64,000 bases of DNA from assembly GCA_014843695.1 (NCBI GenBank), contig CM026391.1, forward strand, positions 19,234,871 through 19,298,870. Reading direction: 5' to 3'. Below are positions 54,115 through 64,000 of the stretch, in pieces. Origin of the DNA: Archivesica marissinica (Eukaryota > Mollusca > Bivalvia > Venerida > Vesicomyidae). Positions within the stretch are counted from its first letter, which is position 1; the number at the start of each line of letters is the position of its first letter. A program made the position numbers and the translations under genes. The notes beneath the pieces are model-generated. The model did no database searches, was not told the DNA's origin, and worked only from the letters and a program-made list of their open reading frames with translations.

Positions 54115-56135
54115 AAGTTTACTCCGGTTGGCTTATATTTCTTGTCCTATAGATAGGGATTGGCTTACAATTCTTGTAGCCTACGGGGACATTGACTTAC
54201 AAGCCCTGTAATATAGACAAATCATGTAATATAGAACGGTGTCGGCTTACATTTCTTGTGACCTACGGGGACATTGACTTACACATCATGTAATATAGAC
54301 CGGTGTTGGCTTACATTTCGTGTAGCCTACGGGGACATTGACTTACAAGCCCTGTAATATAGACAAATCATGTAATATAGAACGGTGTCGGCTTACATTT
54401 CTTGTGACCTACGGGGACATTGACTTACACATCATGTAATATAGACCGGTGTTGGCTTACATTTCGTGTAGCCTACGGGGACATTGACTTACAAATCATG
54501 TAATATATAACGGTGTTGGCTTACATTTCGTGTAGCCTACGGGGACATTGACTTACAAATCATGTAATATAGAACGATGTTGGCTTACATTTCGTGTAGC
54601 CTACGGGGACATTGACTTACAAATCATGTAATATAGATAGGTTTGGCTTACATTTCTTGTAGCCTACGGGGACATTGACATACAAATCATGTAATATAGA
54701 ACGGTGTTGGCTTACATTTGTTGTAACCTACGGGGACATTGACATACAAATCATGTAATGTAGAACGGTATTGGATTACATTTCTTGTAGCCTACGGGGA
54801 CATTGACTTACAAATCATGTAATGTAGAACGGTATTGGCTTACATTTCGTGTAACCTACGGGGACATTGACTTACAAATCATGTAATATAGAACGGTGTT
54901 GGCTTACATATTGGGGGTAACCTACGGGGACATTGACTTACAAATCATGTAATGTAGAACGGTATTGGCTTACATTTCGTGTAACCTACGGGGACATTGA
55001 CTTACAAATCATGTAATATAGAACGGTGTTGGCTTACATATTGGGGGTAACCTACGGGGACATTGACTTACAACTCATGTAATATAGATAGGATTGGCTT
55101 ACATTTCTTATAGCCTACGGGGACATTGACTTACAAATCATGTAATGTAGAACGGTATTGGCTTACATTTCGTGTAACCTACGGGGTCATTGACTTACAA
55201 ATCATGTAATATAGAACGGTGTTGGCTTACATATTGGGGGTAACCTACGGGGACATTGACTTACAAATCATGTAATGTAGAACGGTATTGGCTTACATTT
55301 CGTGTAACCTACGGGGACATTGACTTACAAATCATGTAATATAGAACGGTGTTGGCTTACATATTGGGGGTAACCTACGGGGACATTGACTTACAACTCA
55401 TGTACTATAGATAGGATTGGCTTACATTTCTTGTAGCCTACGGGGACATTGACTTACATTTCTTGGAACCTACGGGGACATTGACTTACAAGCCATGTAA
55501 TATAGACAGGTGTTGGCTTACATTTCGTGTAACCTACGGGGACATTGACTTACAAGCCATGTAATATAGACAGGTGTTGGCTTACATTTCGTGTAACATA
55601 CGGGGACATTGACTTACAAGCCATGTAATATAGACAGGGTGTTGTGTTTGGGTGTTGGCTTACATTTCGTGTGACCTACGGGGACATTGACTTACAAGCC
55701 ATGTAATATAGACATGTGTTGGCTTACATTTCGTGTGACCTACGGGGACATTGACTTACAAGTCATGTAATATAGACAGGTGTTGGCTTACATGTCGTGT
55801 AACCTACGGGGACATTGACTTACAGGCCATGTAATATAGACAGGAGTTGGCTTACATTTCTTGCAACCTACGGGGACATTGACTTACAAGCCATGTAATA
55901 TAGAACGGTGTTGGCTTACATTTCTTGCAACCTACGGGGACATTGACTTACAAATCATGTAATATGGACAGGTTTTGGCTTACATTTCTTGTAACATACG
56001 GGGACATTGACTTACAACTCATGTAATATGGACAGGTGTTGGCTTACATTTCTTGTAACCTACGGGGACATTGACTTATAAATCATGTAATATAGACCGG
56101 TGTTGGCTTACATTTCGTGTAACCTACTGGGACTT
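54115..56135. repeat. 64-bp satellite, about 31 units, 3' of the PRDM gene
   Basis: CCTACGGGGACATTGACTTA recurs mostly every 64 bases. Variants (TTTCGTGTAACC, ATTGGGGGTAACC, TTTCTTGTAGCC) form repeated two-unit and larger blocks, for example 54830-54960 vs 54960-55090 vs 55160-55390. It lies about 260 bases past the stop codon. Confidence 0.95.
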
Positions 56136-56379
56136 AATAACTTACAATTGATGTCATATAAACAAAGATATATTTTCGGTTCAGCTTAATCAATTTGTAA
56201 CATAATAGAGAAGTTTGAGAACTCACTGTTGTCGGTCGTTAATCTCGAAAGAGACAGTTTTGACCTAATTTACATGCATAATAATTTTGGTTTGACGGCA
56301 TAATTGTATTACTGCTATGTATAGTTAGTGCATATTGACCTGTCCATCTTAGGATTCAAAGGGATATTGTTGAAGGTAC

Positions 56380-56860
56380 GTGTAATAACAATTGAAGAAA
56401 TTGTAACTTTCTTCACTCATTTCTTTGTTCATTTATCAAACGATCATAATCGTAAAATACCCGTATCAATGAGAGACATTACTGGTTTTCTATTACCTCC
56501 CTTGATGGATAAAGTCAGATGTATCCCTAAATGTATATTGGTCCTTTTAGTTGGAATCCTTTGTTTTTACTGTTGTTGTCTAAACAGATGTTGCGTTAGG
56601 ATAAATGTAATTTTATCAAAATCGTGTTAATTAATTGAACACATTTTTACAGTAAAGTATCCATCCATTGGATATGCTAAAGGATATTTGTCGAGATTTA
56701 ATAATTTCATAATTATAAGTCGTTAATACGGATAAGAATGGAAAACATGTGGTGCAAATGAAACAACGATAAAAACAGAGGAAACCAATTAAGAGGACCA
56801 ATATACTATTAGGAGTATTCAGGGGCAGTAACTGCAAAGTTTCTCATTATGTGTAATATC
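56380..56860. repeat. interspersed repeat, inverse of 7170-7560
   Basis: CAATGAGAGACATTACTGGT, TTTCTATTACCTCCCTTGAT and GTGGTGCAAATGAAACAACG are reverse complements of segments at 7490, 7475 and 7285. Confidence 0.65.
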
Positions 56861-57330
56861 TGTAATCGTGCATTTAATAGGTAACAAAGACAGGTCAATT
56901 TGCACCAACTATATTATATCAGCAGGTAACATGCATCATGTACATATCTGTGATATTATGTATATATAACAATCTAGTCAAATACGGCGCACGAGCTGGA
57001 ACGTGGACCAATATGATATGCTACATGCCTGTCTTCTCAGGGTACATTTATGTTTTGTATATATATAATCATAAAATTTTGCTTTGTGTATGTATGATAT
57101 TCGCAATTGGTTAATTAAGTATGTGCATGCTGGGTAAAATAAAAGCTATAAATAGTTCAAAAAAGTGTAAAGCAGACGAAAATTCATTAATGCGTTTTAC
57201 TTATTTGTAACTGAACACTCTGGAAATTCATTGGAATTGTGTCACTGGAATCTGTAAACGACACAATTCTAATGAAATAGATGACGTATTAAATTGTTAT
57301 TTTGACAACAACTGACAATTTGTTTGCGGT
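56861..57330. other. no feature recognised
   Basis: AT-rich DNA; no repeat or frame assigned. Confidence 0.4.
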
Positions 57331-57331
57331 G

Positions 57332-57412
57332 TTTACGTTTATTTATCGCCACTTCCGGTTGTCCATATGAGCGACACCTCCTAAAGATGTTAGTCATTTT
57401 AGATTTTTGGAG
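57332..57412 (-). mobile_element. SINE family A, 3' fragment
   Basis: TTTACGTTTATTTATCGCCA to TTTTAGATTTTTGGAG. Confidence 0.75.
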
Positions 57413-57782
57413 TAATTTGTTTTGCTGGTGATCTGAATATTAATTGTGGCAAATTTATAAAACATATATCGTAAATGATTTGCAGTTATTATGTTTGTAA
57501 ATATGTTGATACATATGTGTTGAGAGTTTATGTAAGTGAATGTATACGTGTATCCTTTTATCTCCCTTCTCGTCAATTCTTGCTGTCATCTCTTCTTGTT
57601 GTAAATATGTTGTTAATTCTTGGTTTGTTATTAAATTTGTTCAAATTCATTGAGCTTCATCATAATTATACCATTAAATACAGTGGGTTGTTTCGACATA
57701 CACTGAACAACTTTAAAATCGCACACCATACTTATATGGGGTGATATTTTGCACATTTGTAATCTGCGGAATTTAATAAACA

Positions 57783-58223
57783 TACTAAGATTGACTACTG
57801 CTCATGACGTCACAGACTAAGACTCACTACTGCTCATGACGTCACAGACTAAGACTGACTACTGCTCTTGATGCAACAGACTAAGACTGACTGCTGTTCA
57901 TGACGTCACATACAAAGACTGACTACTGCTATTGACGTCATAGACTAAGACTGACTACTGATCATGACATCACAGACTAAGACTGACTACTGCTCATGAC
58001 GTCACAGACTAAGATTGACTACTGCTCATGACATCACAGACTAAGCCTGACTACTGCTCATGACGTCACATACTAAGATTGACTACTGCTCATGACATCA
58101 CAGACTAAGCCTGACTACTGCTCGTGACGTCACAGACTAAGACTGACTACTGCTCATGACGTCACATACTAAGACTGACTACTGCTCTTAACGTTACAGA
58201 CGAAGACTGACTACTGTTCTTGA
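57783..58223. repeat. 32-bp satellite with repeated TGACGTCA octamers
   Basis: GACTGACTACTGCTCATGAC at a 32-base period, about 14 units. Eight units keep a perfect TGACGTCA; others read TGACATCA or are more diverged. Confidence 0.93.
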
Positions 58224-58384
58224 AGCCCCTATACAATTTATTTCGATATGAACATGCTAGTTTTGAAAACGTGCTGACGACAAAAATATACCCCCGACAA
58301 ATATGTTGCGTTTCTAAAGCCGTTTAGTGTAATTAGAACCAGGCGTGTTTACAGGTTGAAAGATGACCGTCCAGGAAACAACTT

Positions 58385-58658
58385 GTGTGTGTTTGTTTTA
58401 CGTTTATTTATCGTCGCTACCGGTTGCCCATATGAGCCACGCCTCCTGAAGAGATTAGTCATTTGCGATTTTTGGAGGATAGTGCAATGATACAGACAGA
58501 GACCAATTCCAGAGTCTGCTCTGGTTCTTTTACGTGCACAGTGTACAGCACCGACACGAGACCTCGGTTTAATGTCCCATCTGAAAGACTGTTAATGTTA
58601 TTAGGGTCAGACGGGGGATCGAACAAGCGTGTTACCACTGGACTACAGATCCGTCTGT
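58385..58658 (-). mobile_element. SINE family A with perfect TSD
   Basis: GGAAACAACTT at 58374-58384 and 58659-58669. The head has a deletion in the T-arm/anticodon region (ATCGAACAAGCGTGTTACC). Confidence 0.92.
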
Positions 58659-58975
58659 GGAAACAACTTAGAGAACCGGAACCCACTTATATAGTAATAC
58701 CCTCGCATGAAGCTAACAGACCGAGTTAAAATGAAAGTGTTTGTTTATTATACTATATAGTATAAGATGTCGTGTTCTTCAATAGCTAGGAACCACCAGT
58801 CAGAATTTGATGAAAGTAATCTTAGAGTTTTCAGATTAGGTCTGTGAAGTTGACTTGTTGATGATAGTTGGTTATTGAAATGTTTCAGATTTAGATCGTC
58901 TTCAAATTAAGTCAATTTAAATTTTAAATAAAACCAGCTCACTAGGTCACCTTTTAACATAATAGCATACGGGTT

Positions 58976-59350
58976 AGTGGGCCCAGTGGTTAAAACGTTG
59001 ATGTCAAGGGGCGCAGGTTCGATCTCACGTCTGACCGTAATAATATTAAACCCATTTGTTTCTGGATAACGTTCAAACAGTAGTTGCAAAGAACATAGAG
59101 CCAAATCAACCGCCATGGAATGTGCCGTCTGATCAGGCTCTATGCTGTTTGCTATTCAGATGATCTTGCTAAGACACTTTGGTATGTAGCAAACAACATA
59201 GATCCAGATCAGCCGCAGCGTCCGTCAAACTGCGGCTGATTTGGATCTATGCAAAAGCCTTTAAAATTTAAATGTATCCAGAATGAAATGGGTTAACAGT
59301 GTTTGAGATGGGACTACACCACACAGAGGTCTCATGTAGCAGTGCTATGT
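58976..59350 (+). mobile_element. SINE family A split by a hairpin element
   Basis: Head at 58976-59047 (CCCAGTGGTTAAAACGTTG ... GTCTGACCGTAATAATATTA). The body resumes at about 59297 (AACAGTGTTTGAGATGGGAC to GTAGCAGTGCTATG). The insert carries a diverged hairpin K (59105-59260). Confidence 0.7.
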
Positions 59351-59359
59351 AGTGGATTT

Positions 59360-59500
59360 CAAATCACGAGTCGCGTCCTGCATAGCTGCCTGGGAATGTC
59401 GGATTCTTCCATTTAAGGAAGCTATGCAGCTGAGCTTGTGGAAGGTCGGTGGTTCTTGCTAACGTGTCCACCCTTGCCTGAAATACTGCTCGGAGGGCTG
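59360..59500 (+). mobile_element. SINE family E-like body
   Basis: CTTGTGGAAGGTCGGTGGTT and GCCTGAAATACTGCTCGGAG match the E body; AGCTATGCAGCTGAGC folds with GCATAGCT upstream. Confidence 0.5.
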
Positions 59501-59575
59501 GTTACAGATAGAAGTAAATGGGTTGGGTTAGCTAAGGCACTCTCCTCTTTCAGTTTGGAAGAATTGTGAACTAAA

Positions 59576-59852
59576 TGTGTGTGTGTGATTTACGTTTATT
59601 ATCGTCGCTACCGGTTGCCCATATGAGCGACGCCTCCTGAAGAGATTAGTCATTTTAGATTTTGGAGGATAGTGCAATAATGCAGACAGAGACCTATTCC
59701 AGAGTATCCTCTGGTTCTTTTACGTACACGATGTACAGCACCGACAAGAGACCTCGGTTTAAAGTCTCATCATATTAGGGTCAGACGGGGGATCGAACCT
59801 GCGATCCCTGGATTACCAGTCAAGCGTGCTACCACTGGACTACATATCCGTC
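59576..59852 (-). mobile_element. SINE family A with perfect TSD
   Basis: TGTGAACTAAA at 59565-59575 and 59853-59863. Confidence 0.92.
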
Positions 59853-59883
59853 TGTGAACTAAAAGTAGACAGTATAGCTCTTT

Positions 59884-60130
59884 AAAAGTTTAAATTTTTA
59901 TTTTACAAAGATTGCGAAACCAGTTTTAACAACTTATATTAATCACTCTCGTTGACGCAGATGAGAGTGTAAATGTGGTCATTCGTGTGGGAGGAAACCG
60001 GAGTACGCGGGGAAAATCCACCTGTCCGATCTGGCGACCACCGTACCATGCATCTCACATACTTCCAGGTCCGAGGATCGAAACAGGGTTGCATTTGTGA
60101 GAAGCGAACGCGTTATCCACTATCGAACAG
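59884..60130 (-). mobile_element. SINE family B with TSD
   Basis: TAGCTCTTT at 59875-59883 and 60131-60139 flanks a minus copy whose head is shortened (CGCGTTATCCACTATCGAAC). Confidence 0.9.
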
Positions 60131-60139
60131 TAGCTCTTT

Positions 60140-61022
60140 GTCACTTCATTCCCCAGGAGGTTCATTTAAATTGTTATGTTTGGTGTATTTAGTACGACAT
60201 AAACAATTAAATTGCCAATCATAGCTTTACTAGAACTGTTTACGGGAATGACTGACATATACAACCAAGGGAGAGAAGGTCTCGTAACGCGCTGTGGGGT
60301 AGTCCTGATTACGTCACAATTACAATATCTACTATTTCACAGACAGCTTCTACAACGATTGGATAACGCAACTCACATTTATCTCCCCAAAATTGATTGG
60401 AATCTTTTCATCCGAAACAAAGACATCTTGTGGCGGAGAAACACCCTCTCTCTGCATTGACGTGTACTTGCGTTATTTACTGGTACCCGGTGAGCGCGCG
60501 AGAGCAATACGATTCCGATCTGACCCAAGGGACTACTCAGTGAGGCAAAAGGGCGCTTATCGAGTTACTAGATCTCCGCTGTATGGTCATCTAGCCGTTG
60601 CTCTACTAATTTTAAACCTGACTTTGACTGACATTTCATCTGAGCGGAACAGAATGATACGAAAGCTAATTGTTCACCATTACAACACATCACTGTGCGC
60701 ATAATGTTCCCAACAAGAAATTAATTTAGGATTTAAAAGCCGTAAGTCAGAAACTAAGATTTAAAAAGATAAATTTTTTTGAAAACCGGACATCTCCAAG
60801 TAACTTTCCGATTCTGCCTTTGTTCCGATATCAGCCTATTGAAACGAGCTTGTCAACTTGTACAATGACTAAGTGGTCTTCAAAGGGCCATGTTATATCT
60901 GCTCTCCGGTCGAAACCGGTAAAAACATACACGTGCACACAGTAAACACGATGCGGCCATGTCAGTGAGCCTCACGAAAAAGAAATTGTCACTCACTACA
61001 CGATCAACAGTATATATACCAT
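60140..61022. other. no gene assigned
   Basis: Less AT-rich DNA with two overlapping short open frames (60212-60460, 60393-60704). Neither has a recognisable motif, splice context or repeat origin. Confidence 0.35.
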
Positions 61023-61024
61023 TG

Positions 61025-61250
61025 TGGAAGTCGTGATAGCGCAGTGGTAGGGCGTTCGCTACAAGTGCGAAAGGTCCGGACTGAGTTTGAGCTCCGCTGG
61101 CGCCATTAAGAGTGTGCCCTTAGGTAAGGCATTTAAATTCCACGTTAAGGCATTTAAATTCCACGTTACCTCTTCTCTATCCCTAGTGGCGATTGAATGA
61201 GGTATCGAGAGTTAACATAAAGTTGTATAGACTAAACTAAACTAATACTT
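61025..61250 (+). mobile_element. SINE family C
   Basis: GTGGAAGTCGTGATAGCGCA head; contains a local duplication of GGCATTTAAATTCCACGTTA; the 3' half is shortened and ends (AACTA)n. Confidence 0.82.
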
Positions 61251-61748
61251 TAAACAAGTATAAACTAAACTACCATCTGGCAAATATCTGCACACAATTT
61301 ATCTACCGATATCTTGTTGTATCATATGTTTAACCCCTTCAACACTACCGGCCTCTAAATAGACTTACACAAAGTGTAGATCCAGATGAGCCAGCTCGTG
61401 ACGAGCCGTCTCATCAGGCGAGCCGTCTCATCAGGATCTGCACTTTTTGCCAGTAATAATTATTACTATTTTTAGATAAAATTACCTATTTTGATAAATG
61501 AACTGGTCCAAAGGTACTTTTCTTATTAATGTATTGGTTTAAAAATATCATGCACCAGTCCATGTCAGTTACTTGAGGTTGAATGGATTAATACAAACAT
61601 GCATATGACTAATGTATTAGCTTTAAAAGGCCAGAGTTGAAAACTCATACCTGACTTAATACCCTTGAGTACTCTTTATTGGAAACAAGAACATGTGTAT
61701 CCGTGTTATTTACCTTCCGTTACAATTGCAATCTATATAGTGTTCTGC

Positions 61749-62050
61749 TGTCCGATTAGCGCAGTGGTTGTGACCGCCTCCGTGGTCGAGTGGTTAAGGT
61801 CGCTGACTTGTATACCACTGTAACCTATCATATATGATGGTCACGGGTTCGAGCCCCACTCAGACCGTGTCTCATTTATATGAAAAAGTTGGAAGTTTCT
61901 TATGGAGGTTGGTGCACCAAGTACTGGTTAACCGCTGAAGCCTGCCAGGAAAGGTGTTGTTAGGTAAACTGCCCCTCGCTCAAATGGGAAACCAGTAGCG
62001 ACGTTAAATAGACTTAAATAATAAATAAATTAGCGCAGTGGTTATCGCCA
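61749..62050 (+). mobile_element. SINE B head fragment interrupted by SINE D
   Basis: TGTCCGATTAGCGCAGTGGTT is broken after 61769. ATTAGCGCAGTGGTT recurs at 62029-62043 on the far side of the inserted SINE D. Confidence 0.9.
61770..62028 (+). mobile_element. SINE family D, full copy, perfect TSD
   Basis: GTGACCGCCTCCGTGGTCGA to ACTTAAATAATAAATAA. The 15-bp duplication of SINE B sequence around it marks the insertion. Confidence 0.92.
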
Positions 62051-62082
62051 TTAGAAACATTTAAATTACATTGTATTTAGTT

Positions 62083-62425
62083 CAGTGCGTTCGCTTCAGA
62101 TGCGAAAGGACCCAGAGTTCGCACCCAGCTGTAGCTGTTACGATTGTGCCATTAGGCAAGGCATACTTTCACTTTACGCTTCAATTCATCAGGACAATAA
62201 CAAAGTGTGTTATTCGCTTCAGGTGCGAAAGGTCCGGAGTTCGAGCCCCGCTTGAGCCGTTATGATTGTGCCCTTAGGCAAGGCATTTATATTCCACGTT
62301 GCCTCTTCTCTCTCCCTCGTGGCGATGGATTCCATCAGGAATGAGGTCTCGAGAGTGATTAATATAAGTCGCAAGAACTTGTTTCACAATCGAGCTCAAA
62401 TAAATGTGAAACTAGAGAGAAAATA
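62083..62425 (+). mobile_element. two SINE family C copies in series
   Basis: A head-plus-body fragment at 62083-62180 (GTGCGTTCGCTTCAGATGCG) and a copy missing only its 5' end at 62214-62425, ending CAATCGAGCTCAAATAAATG. Confidence 0.8.
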
Positions 62426-62500
62426 TCCTGATTTAGTCATTTATATTCAATTGAACTTGAAAGAATCTGATCGATTTTTTGTACTGTGTATGTGTACAGC

Positions 62501-62569
62501 GTTAGTTTATACACATTCATTTCGGCTCGATTGCAAAACAAGTTCTTACAATCAATATTAATAACTCTC
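62501..62569 (-). mobile_element. SINE family C, tail fragment
   Basis: GTTAGTTTATACACATTCAT to ATATTAATAACTCTCG. Confidence 0.75.
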
Positions 62570-62576
62570 GTACAGC

Positions 62577-62834
62577 GTTGTAATCCAGGGATCGCAGGTT
62601 CGATCCCCCGTCTGACCCTAATACAATTAACAGTCTTTCAGATGGGACGTTAAACCGAGGTCTCGTGTCGGTGCTTTACACCGTGCACGTAAACGACCCA
62701 GAGGAGACTCTGGAATGGGTCTTTGTCTGTATCATTGCACTATCCTCCAAAATCTAAAATGACTAATCTCTTCAGGAGGCGTCGCTCATATGGGCAACCG
62801 GTAGCGACGAAAAATAAACGTAAAACACACAAAC
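62577..62834 (+). mobile_element. SINE family A, 5'-truncated
   Basis: Starts at GTTGTAATCCAGGGATCGC and runs to CGTAAAACACACA. Confidence 0.88.
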
Positions 62835-63327
62835 GTTGGTTCCCTTAAACGGTTAGGTTGACAAAGGTTACATGTAGTGCTCATGAACCCTGGTCATTAT
62901 AATGAGCAATTAGACCAGAGTGGACACCGGTCAATAAAATCAATCGTCACGTGTTTCCGAGTGTTTGATAACAATTTCCGCTCGTCCGCATCGCCGCTTG
63001 TAAATGAGCCATGAAGTTGATGGAATTTTCGAATCAAAATACAATTAGCACACACCATACATGTTTATGACGATATGAGAGTATTGTTGCATGAATACGT
63101 ACTGGAGACTGTGCTAGTTATGAAAACAAATCTATACGTTGGTTCGATAAAGCATATAAGCACATACTCGTATAAGCACTACACGAACACTTGATATTGG
63201 CAGTACCAGTAGCCTATAGAAATGTCAATCAAATAGATCATGGCAGAACTTATTGTAGGAACAATGCAATGTTACGTACGATCCATTCCGGAATAGGTGA
63301 GATCCCAAAACGGACAACCAGTATATA
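62835..63327. other. no feature recognised
   Basis: No repeat family, RNA gene or coding frame seen. Confidence 0.4.
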
Positions 63328-63436
63328 ATAATACTAATAATAATATTTATTATTATTATAATAATAATAATAATGATAATAATGATAATAATTAATAATA
63401 ATAATAAATAATAATAATAATTAATAATAATAATAA
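63328..63436. repeat. (AAT)n microsatellite
   Basis: AATAAT tract with TTATTATTATAATAATAAT turnover, so it can fold on itself. Confidence 0.93.
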
Positions 63437-63485
63437 AGACGTTATTTTACGAGAGAACTCATTTAACAAGAGTTAATCTACCATG

Positions 63486-63735
63486 GCCAGACTGTCCGAT
63501 TAGCGCAGTGGTTAGCACGCTCGCTTCTCACCAATGTAACCCGGGTTCGATTCTCGGACCGGGAAGTATGTGAGATGGTACGGTAGTCGCCAGATCGGAC
63601 AGGTGGGTTTTCTCCGGGTACTCCGGTTTTCTCCCACACGAATGATCACATTTACGCTTTCATCCCCGCCAATGAGAGTGATTAATATAAGTTGTTAAAA
63701 TTTGCTTCGCAATCGTAAAATAAATAGTTTTAAAA
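63486..63735 (+). mobile_element. SINE family B with perfect TSD
   Basis: Full copy, GTCCGATTAGCGCAGTGGTT to TCGTAAAATAAATAG. AATCTACCATG flanks at 63475-63485 and 63736-63746. Best reference copy of family B in the window. Confidence 0.93.
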
Positions 63736-64000
63736 AATCTACCATGAGGCACTCAACATAATTATATACAAATCAAGTGATAGGACTATAAGTGAAAACT
63801 GCATATTGTAATTATATAGTAATGTTAAAGCTGAAAAGTAGAGAAACTACATATAATATGTTATGGAATATGATGATATATGAAATTGAGTAGAAAAGGG
63901 GAATGAGACAATTAATGACAATAAATCTATATAAACTATATAACAATGTACAGATATGACTTATTGGGGTATCTTTAAAATAAGTATAAAATATATTACT

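Noticed and set aside
60393..60704. 103-codon open frame near the 3' end
   Set aside because: No recognisable domain or conserved context; the length is compatible with chance.

Overview
This is eukaryotic, animal genomic DNA. It has one multi-exon gene with clean GT-AG introns, many tRNA-derived SINEs with target-site duplications (TSDs), MITE-like DNA elements, long satellites and an exact 1,000-N assembly gap (28270-29269). No bacterial operon, CRISPR, plasmid or phage structure is visible. The overall character (AT-rich, very SINE-dense, short-unit satellites, a PRDM zinc-finger gene) fits a lophotrochozoan, perhaps a bivalve or other mollusc. That placement is an inference; no marker gene fixes the species.

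The only protein-coding gene I can support is on the + strand from 34671 to 53852. It has seven coding exons (34671-34865, 46174-46444, 47328-47849, 48687-48856, 50773-50938, 52439-52522, 53380-53852) whose reading frames join without a break, predicting 626 residues. The protein has an N-terminal PR (SET-like) domain, a Ser/Pro/Thr-rich linker, six C2H2 zinc fingers and a small CxxC...CxxC module, so it is a PRDM-family transcription regulator. Its subfamily is not settled; PRDM14 is my best guess for the fingers.

Region by region: 1-34000 holds no convincing gene. It is a patchwork of SINEs, MITEs and tandem arrays: a 33-bp array at 5507-6190, 26-bp at 8348-9043, 39-bp at 14936-15355 carrying a LINE RNase H remnant, 24-bp at 22158-22972, 17-bp at 23515-24651, a MITE with an internal 90-bp expansion at 25031-25839, and the gap followed by CA-rich and ACAAT-rich DNA to 30842. 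34020-35400 is a relatively repeat-poor stretch around coding exon 1. Intron 1 (11.3 kb) and the shorter introns are again full of SINEs and satellites. Downstream of the stop codon lie a 2-kb 64-bp satellite and a 32-bp array with repeated TGACGTCA octamers, then more SINEs to the window end.

Four abundant SINE families can be separated and are called A to D here. A and D share one 3' tail although their tRNA-like heads differ; B and C share a second tail. Two scarcer tRNA-headed groups (E, F) are also present. At least a dozen copies have TSDs of 9-15 bp, some are nested, and three have inverted or folded-back 5' heads. The repeat biology, rather than a new gene system, is the most distinctive part of the window.
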